Shown in pieces: positions 27,069 to 36,815 of a DNA stretch of 38,134 nt. Numbering within the stretch: position 1 is the first letter of the stretch; each line of letters starts with the position of its first letter. This DNA is from Rickettsia typhi (GTDB lineage Bacteria > Pseudomonadota > Alphaproteobacteria > Rickettsiales > Rickettsiaceae), in NCBI GenBank assembly GCA_945907105.1, contig CAMDSB010000009.1, forward strand, positions 1 through 38,134, in the 5' to 3' direction. A program made the position numbers and the translations under genes. The notes beneath the pieces were generated by a model. The model was not told the DNA's origin, searched no databases, and worked only from the letters and a program-made list of their open reading frames with translations.

Positions 27069-28562
27069 ATGTCGGATTTACCAATATTATCCATTAGTAT
27101 TTTATTGCCACTGATTAGTGCCTTATATATTACTTTTTTTATAAGTCATAGTAAGTCCAGCAGAAAGAGGATTTATGCTATGTATGTGGCTATTTTGTCT
27201 TCAACACTTACTCTTATTTCAACAACATATTTACTATTAAGATTCGATAATAAAGTATCGATTTATGAGTTTCAATTTGTTGAGCGGTATAAATGGATTG
27301 ATTCGATTGGCCTTGAGTTTTATGTTGGCGTTGATGGTTTATCAATATATTTTATTTTTCTTAGCGCCCTTCTTTCTTTGATTTGTATGGTTGCTAGTCT
27401 ATTTACTATTAAAAAACATATTAAAGAATTTTTACTATGTTTCTTGCTACTAGAATCTTTTTGTATAGGAGCTTTTTCCTCGCTTAATTTATTACTTTTT
27501 TACGGGTTTTTTGAAGTTATATTAATACCGATGTATTTGATAATTGGAATTTGGGGTGGAGAAAATAGAGTTTATGCGGCAGTAAAATTCTTCTTATACA
27601 CCTTTTGGGGCTCGGTATTTTTGCTTATTGCGTTGATATATATCTATAGTAGTTATGGTACATTCGACATAGCCGCGCTTTCGTCGATAATGAGACCAGA
27701 ATTTGGAGTTGGTAAGCTCTTATGGCTAGCGATGTTTATTTCGTTTGCTGTAAAAGTTCCTATGGTTCCATTTCACACATGGCTACCAGATGCTCATGTT
27801 CAGGCTCCGACTGCTGGTTCAGTCATGTTGGCGGGTATTTTGTTAAAATTGGGTGGGTACGCTTTCTTAAGAGTTATGTTGCCTCTATTACCTGAAGCTT
27901 CTATGTATTTTGCTCCTTATGTAATATGGATGAGCGGTTTTGCTGTTATCTATGCCTCTTTTGTTGCTTTTGCACAAGATGATATGAAAAAAATGATAGC
28001 ATATTCCTCGGTGGCTCATATGGGGTATGTTACTGGTGGTATATTCAGTTTTTCAACGAGTGGTATGACGGGGGCTGTATTTCAGATGATTAGCCATGGA
28101 GTAATTTCATCTGCTTTATTCCTTGTTGTTGGGATGTTATATGAACGGCATCACACTAAAGAGATTAGTAAATATGGAGGTGTGGCAGTTAGTATGCCGG
28201 TGCTAGCTACTTTCTTCATGATAGCTATGCTTGGTTCAGTGGGACTTCCAGGGTTAAGCGGCTTTGTTGGAGAGTTCTTAAGTATTTTAGGCGTGTTTGC
28301 CATTAATCCAATTGTTGGGATAATGTGCGCATTTGGGGTTATCATTGGCGCGGTTTATATGCTTAGGCTTTATAAACTAGTGATGTTTGGTGAAGTAAAG
28401 GATAAAGCTATTGCTAGGTTTAAAGACTTAGAGCTATACGAAAAAGCAGCTATGTTACCTTTAATAATTTTAGTAATATATATTGGTATAAGACCTGAAT
28501 GTATTTTGTCAGTGATAAGCGGTCCTGTTGAGCGTTTAGCGTTACAGTACGGTATGGTATAA
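27069..28562 (+). CDS. nuoM: NADH-quinone oxidoreductase subunit M
   Basis: A 497-residue antiporter-like proton-pumping subunit with about 14 helices. Signatures: FYVGVDGLSIYFIFLSALL, FYGFFEVILIPMYLIIGIWG (TM5 glutamate), KVPMVPFHTWLPDAHVQAPT, VMLAGILLKLGGYAFLR (TM8 lysine), AQDDMKKMIAYSSVAHMGYV and MISHGVISSALFLVVGMLYE. Starts immediately after the nuoL stop with no spacer, so coupling is likely. Confidence 0.97.
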   Translation: MSDLPILSISILLPLISALYITFFISHSKSSRKRIYAMYVAILSSTLTLISTTYLLLRFDNKVSIYEFQFVERYKWIDSIGLEFYVGVDGLSIYFIFLSALLSLICMVASLFTIKKHIKEFLLCFLLLESFCIGAFSSLNLLLFYGFFEVILIPMYLIIGIWGGENRVYAAVKFFLYTFWGSVFLLIALIYIYSSYGTFDIAALSSIMRPEFGVGKLLWLAMFISFAVKVPMVPFHTWLPDAHVQAPTAGSVMLAGILLKLGGYAFLRVMLPLLPEASMYFAPYVIWMSGFAVIYASFVAFAQDDMKKMIAYSSVAHMGYVTGGIFSFSTSGMTGAVFQMISHGVISSALFLVVGMLYERHHTKEISKYGGVAVSMPVLATFFMIAMLGSVGLPGLSGFVGEFLSILGVFAINPIVGIMCAFGVIIGAVYMLRLYKLVMFGEVKDKAIARFKDLELYEKAAMLPLIILVIYIGIRPECILSVISGPVERLALQYGMV

Positions 28563-28587
28563 TACTAAAGTTGTGGAATAGAAATAT

Positions 28588-29985
28588 ATGATAAATCAAT
28601 TTGTAATTATAATCCCTGAAATATTATTGGCATCCCTTGCGATAGTGATGCAAATTGTAGCGGTTTACGTTAAGAATGCTTCAAAACAAATTGCACTTGC
28701 TACCATATTGCTTGGGCTCGGGATAGTATATTATCTGCTATATTTTGCACCAGAATATGAGCTAGGATTTACTTCATCCTTTGCTACTTCCCCGGCTATT
28801 TCGCTTTTTAAGGCTATAGCCCTGGGACTCGCTTTAATGAGTTTGGTGGTATATCATGATTTGGCTAAGATCAGAAACAGCAAGCTTAAGATAGAATTCG
28901 TAACATTAGTGCTGCTCTCTACGCTTGGAATATTTATTTCGATTTCATCAAGAGACTTTATGCTGCTTTTTTGTGGCCTTGAATTACAGGCCTTATCAGG
29001 TTACGCCCTAGCTGCGTTTAATAACAAGAGCTCAAAATCTTCCGAAGCTGGATTGAAATATTTCATTCTAGGCGCTTTGATGAGCGCCTTAATGCTGCTG
29101 GGCATTTCTTTTCTTTATGGATTTAGTGGTAGTATTAAATTCTTTGAGATAAAAGATGCGCTCAATGGTTCTAACATTGGTCTCATCGTTGGAAGCGTAT
29201 TAGTTATTGCTGCTATTTTGTTTAAGCTTTCAGCTGCGCCTTTGCATATATGGACACCGGATGTTTATGAAGGCGCCCCAATCTCTGCTGTTACATATTT
29301 TGCTGTTGCTCAAAAAATAGGTATGCTTGTTGTACTTATCAACATCACTGATGGGGCTATTGGCGATTACACCCAGGTATCAAATGAGTTAATTAAGATA
29401 GTTGCCATTTTATCGATGATAGTAGGCTCCCTTGGAGCTATTAGGCAATCCTCTCTGAAAAGACTAATGGCATATAGTACAGTTTTAAATGTTGGTTATG
29501 TATTAGTTGGTGTATGTCTGCGCTCTCCTGAAGGTAATTATGCCGCATTTGTTTATATGCTTATATATGTAATTGGGGTAATGGGATTTTTTACATGCAT
29601 AGTTGCGCTATTTGGGCTTAAAAGCGATGAAGCAACTTTTGAAGATTTAGAAGGTATAGCAAAGTCTCGTAAGACTTTAGCGGCGGCGATTTCAATTGTT
29701 ATGTTTTCAATGATTGGATTACCTCCTTTAGCTGGTTTTTTTGGTAAGTATTATATTTTCTACAACGCAGTTGTTGAAGGGGAAATAACGCTTGCTCTAA
29801 TTGGTCTACTTAGTAGTGTTGTAGCCGCGTTTTATTATTTGAAAATTGTAAAATGTATGTATTTTATGGAGTCAAAAAAAGAAGTGATGATCATCCCAAC
29901 AAAGAGAGGCTTGTGGATAGTAACATTTTTGACATTGGCATTTATACTCTTCTTTTTTGCTTTTGCACAAAAATATATATTGTAA
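28588..29985 (+). CDS. nuoN: NADH-quinone oxidoreductase subunit N
   Basis: A 465-residue antiporter-like subunit, last of the nuo block. Signatures: FCGLELQALSGYALAAF (TM5 glutamate), SEAGLKYFILGALMSALMLL, LFKLSAAPLHIWTPDVYEGA, AVAQKIGMLVVL, RQSSLKRLMAYSTVLNVGYV and MFSMIGLPPLAGFFGKYYIF. Normal length. birA starts 6 nt downstream. Confidence 0.97.
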   Translation: MINQFVIIIPEILLASLAIVMQIVAVYVKNASKQIALATILLGLGIVYYLLYFAPEYELGFTSSFATSPAISLFKAIALGLALMSLVVYHDLAKIRNSKLKIEFVTLVLLSTLGIFISISSRDFMLLFCGLELQALSGYALAAFNNKSSKSSEAGLKYFILGALMSALMLLGISFLYGFSGSIKFFEIKDALNGSNIGLIVGSVLVIAAILFKLSAAPLHIWTPDVYEGAPISAVTYFAVAQKIGMLVVLINITDGAIGDYTQVSNELIKIVAILSMIVGSLGAIRQSSLKRLMAYSTVLNVGYVLVGVCLRSPEGNYAAFVYMLIYVIGVMGFFTCIVALFGLKSDEATFEDLEGIAKSRKTLAAAISIVMFSMIGLPPLAGFFGKYYIFYNAVVEGEITLALIGLLSSVVAAFYYLKIVKCMYFMESKKEVMIIPTKRGLWIVTFLTLAFILFFFAFAQKYIL

Positions 29986-29991
29986 ACTTAT

Positions 29992-30741
29992 ATGAGACTA
30001 GACTGGCTAAAAAACTATAATTTATTGATTTTTCAGACGGTTGATAGCACTAACTCCGAGGCTCTAAGGTTAGCTAGCTCGGGCGCTGCGGGCGATTTTG
30101 TAATTGTTTCAAATCTTCAAACTGGAGGCAGGGGAAGTAAGGGGCGTTTATGGAAATCAATAGCGGGAAATTTGCACGCAAGTATTTTATTAGAAAGCCG
30201 CGTCGACTTTAGAAGGCTTTCTCAGCTTTCATTCGTAATTGCCAACGCTGTTTTTGAGGCGATTACTAAGCTTGCCCAAGACAAGAAAGTAAATCTAGAT
30301 ATAAAGCTAAAATGGCCAAACGATATTCTCATTAATGGGAAAAAGGCTGGAGGTATTTTGCTAGAATCCATTTCGCTCTTAAATAAAAATTATGTTGTCA
30401 TTGGGATGGGTATAAACATCATAGAAGCTCCTAGTAATGTTTCTTTTCCATCAACAAGCTTATATGATGAGGGTATAATACTAGAGAGTTATGATGAGTT
30501 GCTGGACTTGGTAATGAATAAATTTGATATTCATTATAAGAGATGGGTTGAGGATAATAATTTTAATAGAACAAGAAAAGATTGGATGCGTCGTGCATAT
30601 AATATAAATAGAGTAATAACGATTGACGATGGTAATCGTAGATTGTCTGGTATTTTTAAAGAGATTGACCTGGATGGTTCGCTACGTATACAACTCGCTA
30701 GTGGGCAGCTGTATAACCTAAACGCTGGTGATATGTTGTAA
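29992..30741 (+). CDS. birA: Biotin-[acetyl-CoA-carboxylase] ligase, class I
   Basis: A 249-residue enzyme that makes biotinyl-AMP and transfers biotin to carrier proteins such as AccB. Motifs: TVDSTNSEALRL, the biotin/ATP loop QTGGRGSKGRLW, GNLHASILLE, KLKWPNDILINGKKAGGILL with the catalytic lysine, and VIGMGINI. There is no N-terminal HTH, so it cannot act as the E. coli-type repressor. Located between nuoN (6 nt) and the methyltransferase gene (TAATG overlap of one base), a conserved neighbourhood more than a functional one. Confidence 0.94.
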   Translation: MRLDWLKNYNLLIFQTVDSTNSEALRLASSGAAGDFVIVSNLQTGGRGSKGRLWKSIAGNLHASILLESRVDFRRLSQLSFVIANAVFEAITKLAQDKKVNLDIKLKWPNDILINGKKAGGILLESISLLNKNYVVIGMGINIIEAPSNVSFPSTSLYDEGIILESYDELLDLVMNKFDIHYKRWVEDNNFNRTRKDWMRRAYNINRVITIDDGNRRLSGIFKEIDLDGSLRIQLASGQLYNLNAGDML

Positions 30742-31439
30742 TGTCGGTTTCTATAATATTAGTTGCCCCGCAAATGGGAGAGAATATAGGAGCCGTAGCA
30801 AGGGCTATGAAGAATTTTGATATATATGATCTTAGAATTATAAATCCAAGGGATGGGTGGCCCAATGAAAAAGCTGTTAGCATGTCAGTTGGAGCGTTCG
30901 ATTTAATTGCCAATGCTAAGATTTTTAGTTCCGTAGTTGATGCAATAAGTGATTTATCTTATGTTTATGCTACTACTGCTACTTCAAGAGATATGAATAA
31001 AGAATGTATTTTTTCAAGAGATTTAAAAAACAATCTGCCAAAAGCGGGCAAAATTGGAATCATGTTTGGTAGAGAAAATTGTGGTTTGAATAACCAAGAA
31101 ATTTCATACGCAAACAAAATTATAACAATTGATACAAATCTGAGTTTTAGTTCGTTGAATATCGCCCATTCAGTAGCGGTAATTTGTTATGAATTGTTCC
31201 AAGATGGTGCTCACCTTAGATCGCATGTTAGAGAAGAGCTGGCAAAAAAAGAGGAGTTAGAATATTTTTATACTCATTTGTTTGATGTTCTTGAGGATCG
31301 TAAATTCTTTCGTATGCCAGAGAAAAGGGAACAAATGAGCGTGAAGATTAAAAATATTTTTGCAAGAATCACTAATCTATCTCGAAGCGAACTACAGACG
31401 CTAAGGGGTATTATCACAGTTTTATCAGGTAAGAATTAA
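30741..31439 (+). CDS. SPOUT RNA methyltransferase, TrmJ-like
   Basis: A 232-residue methyltransferase of the TrmH/SpoU superfamily, closest in layout to TrmJ, which 2'-O-methylates tRNA position 32. N-terminal ISIILVAPQMGENIGAVARA is motif 1, with the Asn and Arg used in catalysis. The trefoil-knot SAM site is seen in IGIMFGRENCGLNNQEI, ITIDTNLSFSSLNIAHSVAV and ICYELF. The helical C-terminal tail of about 70 residues is as expected for TrmJ. Substrate assignment rests on family resemblance. Confidence 0.85.
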   Translation: MSVSIILVAPQMGENIGAVARAMKNFDIYDLRIINPRDGWPNEKAVSMSVGAFDLIANAKIFSSVVDAISDLSYVYATTATSRDMNKECIFSRDLKNNLPKAGKIGIMFGRENCGLNNQEISYANKIITIDTNLSFSSLNIAHSVAVICYELFQDGAHLRSHVREELAKKEELEYFYTHLFDVLEDRKFFRMPEKREQMSVKIKNIFARITNLSRSELQTLRGIITVLSGKN

Positions 31440-31441
31440 CA

Positions 31442-31957
31442 GTGTTAGGCAATAATTATTTTCAAAACTTGGAATTAGAGCAAAGATATGATATCGAGCA
31501 AAAATTGCTCCAGGATAAGTATTTGGCCAAACAGATGGAACATCATCCAGACTTAGTTGTAGAAGGTGCATCAAAAATAAGGAATATAGAGACCTCAATG
31601 TTGCTTAATGAAGCATATAAGGTCTTAAGCGACGATTATAAAAGAGCTGAATACTTATTAAAATTGAATGGTTTTGAATTTAGTGATCAACAGTTAAATT
31701 CTCAACTTAGTATTGCTGAGTTAGAAGGAATTCTAGAAGAATACGAAGAAATAGAAGCCATGCATGACCCAGCGGATTTAGAGGCAAAAGAGCAGCAAAA
31801 ACTGGCTATGAAAGCAGAATTAATAAGAGAAATTACGGATCTTTTTAACAAAAATAATTTTACTAAAGCGCTTGATATTAGTGTCAGACTAAAGTATCTT
31901 ACTAATTTAGTCGGGAATATAAAGCTTAAGATTAAACATGCAAATAATCGAGATTAA
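31442..31957 (+). CDS. hscB: Fe-S co-chaperone HscB
   Basis: A 171-residue J-type co-chaperone that brings the scaffold IscU to HscA. The J-domain lies at about residues 4-75, with the HPD motif at 35-37 in MEHHPDLVVEG and NYFQNLELEQRYDIEQKLL before it; LLNEAYKVLSDDYKRAEYLL completes the domain. The C-terminal three-helix domain binds IscU. Start is GTG at 31442, only 2 nt after the methyltransferase stop. It overlaps hscA by 20 nt. Confidence 0.93.
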   Translation: MLGNNYFQNLELEQRYDIEQKLLQDKYLAKQMEHHPDLVVEGASKIRNIETSMLLNEAYKVLSDDYKRAEYLLKLNGFEFSDQQLNSQLSIAELEGILEEYEEIEAMHDPADLEAKEQQKLAMKAELIREITDLFNKNNFTKALDISVRLKYLTNLVGNIKLKIKHANNRD

Positions 31958-33740
31958 AGAGCCATGGACCTCTGAATTATCTGAGGAAATAGTTGTTGGT
32001 ATAGATTTTGGTACAACCAATTCCCTGATTGCTATATCTAAAGATTATAATAGCAGAATAATAAAGATGAGTGATGGTTCAGAATTAGTACCATCGATTA
32101 TCTGTATTTTGGATGAGAAGATAGCTATCAACCAGTGTAGACCTAATAAATCGATTCGTTCGATCAAGAGGTTTTTGGCAAAATCATCTGAAGAAATAAT
32201 GAGCACACCAAATTTAATGGCACTTGCTAGTAGCATTGATTTAGGCTCTGAGATGCCCCAAATAAAAGTTGGCTCAAATTACTTAAGCTTACCAGAAGTA
32301 GCCTCCGAAATTTTTAAATATCTAAAATCAGAAGCGGAGTTTAGTCTTGATTACAAGATAAAAAAAGCGGTTGTTTCTGTGCCTGCATATTTTGATGATA
32401 ATGCAAGGGGGCAGGTGCTTTTTGCTGCGAAATTAGCAGGGCTAGAAGTCATAAGATTAATCTCAGAACCTACCGCTGCAGCATACGCCTATGGCCTCAA
32501 TAGACAGAAAGAGGGTGCGTACCTAGTATATGATTTTGGTGGTGGCACGTTTGATGTGTCTATACTTAACATGCAAACAGGTGTTTTGCAAGTAGTGGCC
32601 ACTGGGGGTGATAATATGCTCGGGGGAGATGACATAGATATGTTGTTAGCTCGCTATATCAGCAAGAAGATAAGCGCGGAAGTTAATGATGATATCATTA
32701 TTCTGGCACAAAAAGCTAAGGAAGATTTGTCCATTGGCGATTACGTTGATATTGTTTATAAGAATAAGAAGATAAAGCTTTCTCGCAATGAATTTGACGA
32801 GCTGATTTTTCCTATCATTGAAAAGACTATTCAAGTTGCTAAAAACACCCTATATGATGCAAATAATATTAATTTGGATGGTATAATTTTAGTAGGGGGA
32901 TCGACAAGAATACCTTTAATTTCAGTTTTATTAAAAAAATCATTTAAAACTGAAATTTATTCTGACCTAGATCCAGATAAAGTTGTCGCGTTTGGTGCTG
33001 CTTTGCAAGCCGAAAATTTATCGTCTCGACCAAAATCTTTGTTAATTGATGTTGTTTCGTTATCGGTTGGGTTAGAAATTTATGGCGGTATTGCCGAAAA
33101 GATTATCTTGCGTAACACTCCTATACCATTTTCTATTACACAAGAATTTACCACTTATAGTGATAATCAAAGTGGTATGACATTTCATATCGTGCAGGGC
33201 GAACGAGAAATGGCTAAGGATTGCCGCTCTTTAGCTAGGTTTGAATTAAATGGAATTCCTCCTGCTAAAGCGGGCAAAGGTAGAGTAGAGGTTGTTTTTG
33301 CTATAGATGCTGACGGGGTCTTGTCTGTTACAGCCCGAGAAGCCATTACTAAGAAAATTCATGCTATTGAGGTGAAGCCAAGTTATGGTATGAGTGAAGA
33401 AGAAGTATTTGAAGTACTGAAAGTGGCGTATGAGAACGTCGCAAAAGATCATAAAGAAAGATTGTTAGTTGAAGCAAGGCAACAGGGGTATAGTTTAATT
33501 GCTGGGCTACAAAAGGCTATAGAAGAAACCCCAGGGCTTCTTCTAGGGAATGAAAAAACTAAGATAGAGAAGGCAATAAATTCTTTACAAAAGACAGTTA
33601 ATTTAGATAATCAAGAAGAGATTTTGATAAAAATAGACGCGTTGAATAGTTTGGCTACTGATTTTATTCAAAAACATTTGGATAAGGGGGTAGACATGCA
33701 TTTGAAAGGGCGTCACATAAATGAAATAAGTGATATTTAA
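31938..33740 (+). CDS. hscA: Hsp70-family Fe-S chaperone HscA
   Basis: A 600-residue specialised Hsp70 that drives Fe-S transfer from IscU. The ATPase domain has [12 protein letters not shown] at about residues 19-30, [38 protein letters not shown] and [12 protein letters not shown]. The substrate-binding half starts near residue 370 ([11 protein letters not shown]) and the helical lid is at the C-terminus. It is shorter than DnaK and adjoined by hscB and fdx, which separates it from dnaK. The start lies inside hscB. Confidence 0.96.
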   Translation: MQIIEIKEPWTSELSEEIVVGIDFGTTNSLIAISKDYNSRIIKMSDGSELVPSIICILDEKIAINQCRPNKSIRSIKRFLAKSSEEIMSTPNLMALASSIDLGSEMPQIKVGSNYLSLPEVASEIFKYLKSEAEFSLDYKIKKAVVSVPAYFDDNARGQVLFAAKLAGLEVIRLISEPTAAAYAYGLNRQKEGAYLVYDFGGGTFDVSILNMQTGVLQVVATGGDNMLGGDDIDMLLARYISKKISAEVNDDIIILAQKAKEDLSIGDYVDIVYKNKKIKLSRNEFDELIFPIIEKTIQVAKNTLYDANNINLDGIILVGGSTRIPLISVLLKKSFKTEIYSDLDPDKVVAFGAALQAENLSSRPKSLLIDVVSLSVGLEIYGGIAEKIILRNTPIPFSITQEFTTYSDNQSGMTFHIVQGEREMAKDCRSLARFELNGIPPAKAGKGRVEVVFAIDADGVLSVTAREAITKKIHAIEVKPSYGMSEEEVFEVLKVAYENVAKDHKERLLVEARQQGYSLIAGLQKAIEETPGLLLGNEKTKIEKAINSLQKTVNLDNQEEILIKIDALNSLATDFIQKHLDKGVDMHLKGRHINEISDI

Positions 33741-33741
33741 T

Positions 33742-34080
33742 ATGGCAATGGAAAAAATAAAAATAATTTTTATAGAAGGTGGAAAGGAAAAAGAAGTTGA
33801 GGCTTTAGTAGGTCTTTCAATACTTGAGGTCGCTCACCAAAATGATATAGACTTGGAGGGAGCTTGTGAAGGATCTCTTGCTTGTGCAACCTGTCACGTT
33901 GTTTTAGAAGAGAAAATATACAACAAACTAGAGCAACCAGAAGAGGCAGAAGAAGATATGCTTGACTTGGCTTTTGGCCTTACCCATACTTCGAGGCTGG
34001 GTTGTCAGATTATCTTGACAAAGGAGCTTGAAGGCATGCGCATTATGCTTCCATCTGCAACTAGGAATATTAATTTATAA
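33742..34080 (+). CDS. fdx: [2Fe-2S] ferredoxin, ISC type
   Basis: A 112-residue adrenodoxin-like ferredoxin that supplies electrons to cluster assembly. The four Cys ligands are in [16 protein letters not shown] (C-x5-C-x2-C) and RLGCQIILT. The frame is open to a GTG at 33730 inside hscA, but ATG 33742 (or 33748, MEKIKIIF) gives the family N-terminus. One nt separates it from hscA. hscB-hscA-fdx is the second half of the ISC operon; iscR, iscS, iscU and iscA are not here. Confidence 0.95.
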   Translation: MAMEKIKIIFIEGGKEKEVEALVGLSILEVAHQNDIDLEGACEGSLACATCHVVLEEKIYNKLEQPEEAEEDMLDLAFGLTHTSRLGCQIILTKELEGMRIMLPSATRNINL

Positions 34081-34090
34081 TAATATTGAA

Positions 34091-35086
34091 GTGATCCGAA
34101 AAATTCTTTTATTGTGCATTGTTGTTGCCGTAGCATTATGGGTTGTAGGGGCTCATATTATAAAGGGGAAAATTGTCGATAAAGCTAGCCAATATAACTC
34201 AGATAATGTAAAGCTTCAGTTCCAAGATGCAAAGATTTTTGGATTTCCTTTCTCTTGGAAGATAAAACTGCTTTCCCCTAAGCTTACCATTGTAAACCAA
34301 AATGGCCTTAAAGAAATTTCCACTGAAGAAATAATATTGAGTTTTGGTTATAGCTTTACGTCTGCTAGCATTAATTTGGGGCGCAAAATTGTTTATAATG
34401 AAGCGCATAATGGCATTATGCAGACCCACACCATTACAACTCCCGTTGATATAAACTCGGATATTAGTTTTAATAATTCGTTGTTTTTTGTAAGTGATAA
34501 TAGTAATTGGAAAGATCAATTAAAATCATTTAGTTCTGTAGTTCCACAAGTGTCAGGTTTTTTAGAAGATAAAGAAGTATTTAACCTTGCGACAGTGAAG
34601 TTATACTCTATTCAAGAAAAGAAAGATGATAATAATGTTTTGAGAATTAAGGTGTCTGGAGACTATTCTTCGGCGGTTAGGTATATGGAAATAAACAAAG
34701 CTCATCTTTTAATTGATCTGGGCTATCATGAAGTTCTTGAAAACGAATCAGAAAAAAAAGATTTTGAGCGTAAGTTTGATTTATCAAATTTTCAGTTGAA
34801 GTTTGATAACGCATCTCTAGATGTAAAGGGAGTTGTTAGATTTAGTAGGAGCAGCTTGCCTCATGGAAAACTAGATGTTGCCATGCATCAATATCATGAT
34901 GTTGTAGACGCCTTAATACCAGAAGGTTTCATTTTTTCAAAATCCTTTTTTAAGAAAGTGATAAGCAAGGCAAGTGCCACCGAGTTAAATAAAGATGATA
35001 TTGCAAATGCTAGCTTCAAGATTATTTTTTCTGATAAGGGAGTTACCATAGGAAATTTGAATTTGATGGAATTGCAAGCTGACTAA
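34091..35086 (+). CDS. DUF2125-like anchored envelope protein
   Basis: About 331 residues from GTG 34091, with one N-terminal hydrophobic helix (ILLLCIVVAVALWVVGAHII) and a long exported, beta-rich body. GFPFSWKIKLLSPKLTI near residue 51 resembles the conserved GFPF segment of DUF2125 proteins of alphaproteobacteria; this match is from memory and moderate. The ORF is open upstream to 34028, but those codons overlap fdx and do not look like a signal. No Shine-Dalgarno is clear. Function is unknown in the family. Position 10 nt after fdx suggests cotranscription. Confidence 0.62.
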   Translation: MIRKILLLCIVVAVALWVVGAHIIKGKIVDKASQYNSDNVKLQFQDAKIFGFPFSWKIKLLSPKLTIVNQNGLKEISTEEIILSFGYSFTSASINLGRKIVYNEAHNGIMQTHTITTPVDINSDISFNNSLFFVSDNSNWKDQLKSFSSVVPQVSGFLEDKEVFNLATVKLYSIQEKKDDNNVLRIKVSGDYSSAVRYMEINKAHLLIDLGYHEVLENESEKKDFERKFDLSNFQLKFDNASLDVKGVVRFSRSSLPHGKLDVAMHQYHDVVDALIPEGFIFSKSFFKKVISKASATELNKDDIANASFKIIFSDKGVTIGNLNLMELQAD

Positions 35087-35116
35087 AAATTTTATAACAT
35101 AATTTGGAGTAATACT

Positions 35117-35689
35117 ATGCGCACAGTCAAAGATATTTTTTCCGATAGAACTTGTTACAAGTACAGTGCTAAGCCAGTGGGGGCTGATTTACTCCAAGAA
35201 ATATACGACATTATGAAGTTGGGTCCGACATCAGCTAATTCCTGTCCATTGCGAATTATTTTTATTCAAAAACAAGGTCAGAAAGAAAAGTTACTAAAAT
35301 GTCTAATGGAAGGTAATATTGAAAAAACTAGGTCTGCTCCTATTGTAGCTCTATTTGCCTATGATACTAAGTTTTATCAGAAGATGGATAAAACTAATCC
35401 TGTGTCCCCAGCTATGAAAACCCACTTTGCCTCTTCTGATAAAATAGCACTAGATACGGCTACTAGAAATTCAACATTACAAGCAGCATATTTTATGATG
35501 GTTGCGCGTAGTTTTGGTCTTGATTGCGGACCAATGTCTGGCTTTAATGCAGATTCTATCGAAAAGGAATTTTTATCGGGAACCGATTTTAAAATTAATT
35601 TCATTTGTAATTTAGGGTATAAAGATGGCGAAAATCCATATCCAAGATTACCAAGGTTAGATTTTGCAGAAACCTGTAAAATAGTATAA
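35117..35689 (+). CDS. RutE-like nitroreductase-family protein (putative malonic semialdehyde reductase)
   Basis: A 190-residue flavoprotein of the nitroreductase superfamily, closest in pattern to RutE/HadB: IYDIMKLGPTSANSCPLRII (FMN contact), MEGNIEKTRSAPIVALFAYD, ATRNSTLQAAYFMMVARSFG, LDCGPMSGFNADSIEKEFL and NPYPRLPRLDFAE. The family uses FMN and NAD(P)H to reduce enals, semialdehydes or nitro compounds. GGAG lies 7 nt before the ATG. No other rut genes are present, so a general detoxifying reductase is more likely than pyrimidine breakdown. A broken copy of its last codons recurs at 36816-36855. Confidence 0.88.
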   Translation: MRTVKDIFSDRTCYKYSAKPVGADLLQEIYDIMKLGPTSANSCPLRIIFIQKQGQKEKLLKCLMEGNIEKTRSAPIVALFAYDTKFYQKMDKTNPVSPAMKTHFASSDKIALDTATRNSTLQAAYFMMVARSFGLDCGPMSGFNADSIEKEFLSGTDFKINFICNLGYKDGENPYPRLPRLDFAETCKIV

Positions 35690-35696
35690 TCATGCT

Positions 35697-36740
35697 ATGA
35701 TGAAGGTTGATAAATCTCAAGCTACGTCAATCAGAGCTGCCATAAAATATTGGAATATAAAAGGCCGGATTGATGATAAAATGGCAGCATCTCTTGAAAA
35801 TGATATTTATGTTATGTCTTTTGATTGGAAGAAGTTAGCAAAATATTCGTTTTGGATTGCTTTGATTTGTATTGTTATCTCTATTAGCTCTGTTTTAGCT
35901 GATAGGGCTTTATTGAAGTTGTTAGAATCTATTTTTAATGCTCCATATTTAGTAAAAAGTATTAGTCTTTCAATATTGTCTGGAGGACTCTACCGGGCTG
36001 GTTGTAAAAGACGAAAAAAGAAACCAGAAAAAATTTTTAGTAATGAGGCCATCTTATTTTTAGGCGTAGTAACTACAGCTATGGCTGTTTATCAACTAGG
36101 AAGAGCGTTTGATTCTGGGAGTGGGCACTTTTCGATTTTACTACTTATATCTTCAGTAATTTACGGAATTCTTGGAATCTATTTAAAGTCAAATTTAATT
36201 TGGCTTTTTTCTTTGATCTCTTTTGGTAGTTGGATGGGAGCTGAAACCGGGTATATGTCAGGATGGGGATCTTATTATTTAGGTATGAATTATCCCCTAC
36301 GTTTTGTTCTTTTTGGAGGTGTTTTAATTAGCTCCGCTTTTACTTTTGAAAATAACGAAAAATTTGGTTACTTTTTTCGCTCAACCCTTGCAATGGGATT
36401 GTTGTACTTATTTGTTTCACTTTGGATAATGTCTATATTTGGAAATTATGGAGAGATAGATTTATGGTACAAAGTAAGGCAAATAGAGTTATTCCATTGG
36501 TCACTTTTATTTGGTCTTGTATCTGGAGGAGCTATTTATCATGGTTTAAAATATGATAATGGAATGACTAAAGGATTTGGTATTACTTTTTTATTTATTA
36601 ACCTGTATACTAGGTTCTTTGAATTTTTTTGGGATTCAACCCACAAAGCAATATTTTTTGCGATACTCGCAATAAGCTTTTGGTTACTTGGGAGTAAGGC
36701 AGAAAAAATTTGGCATCTTGGTGAAGATAAAGACGTTTAA
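35697..36740 (+). CDS. Multi-pass membrane protein, DUF2157-like
   Basis: A 347-residue protein with a cytosolic N-terminus of about 50 residues (AIKYWNIKGRIDDKMAASLE, reminiscent of the DUF2157 N-terminal helix pair) and roughly nine hydrophobic helices, including FWIALICIVISISSVLAD, AILFLGVVTTAMAVYQLGRA, GYFFRSTLAMGLLYLFVSLW and AIFFAILAISFWLLGSKAEK. Function is unknown. It starts 7 nt after the nitroreductase stop (two adjacent ATGs, no clear ribosome site) and is followed by a remnant of the nitroreductase 3' end, so it may be a later arrival at this locus. Confidence 0.65.
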   Translation: MMKVDKSQATSIRAAIKYWNIKGRIDDKMAASLENDIYVMSFDWKKLAKYSFWIALICIVISISSVLADRALLKLLESIFNAPYLVKSISLSILSGGLYRAGCKRRKKKPEKIFSNEAILFLGVVTTAMAVYQLGRAFDSGSGHFSILLLISSVIYGILGIYLKSNLIWLFSLISFGSWMGAETGYMSGWGSYYLGMNYPLRFVLFGGVLISSAFTFENNEKFGYFFRSTLAMGLLYLFVSLWIMSIFGNYGEIDLWYKVRQIELFHWSLLFGLVSGGAIYHGLKYDNGMTKGFGITFLFINLYTRFFEFFWDSTHKAIFFAILAISFWLLGSKAEKIWHLGEDKDV

Positions 36741-36815
36741 ATAGAGAGTTGAATTAAACTTATCTTTACAAGAATTAGTAGTTATTGTTTCAATTAATAA
36801 GACAAATAATAAACT

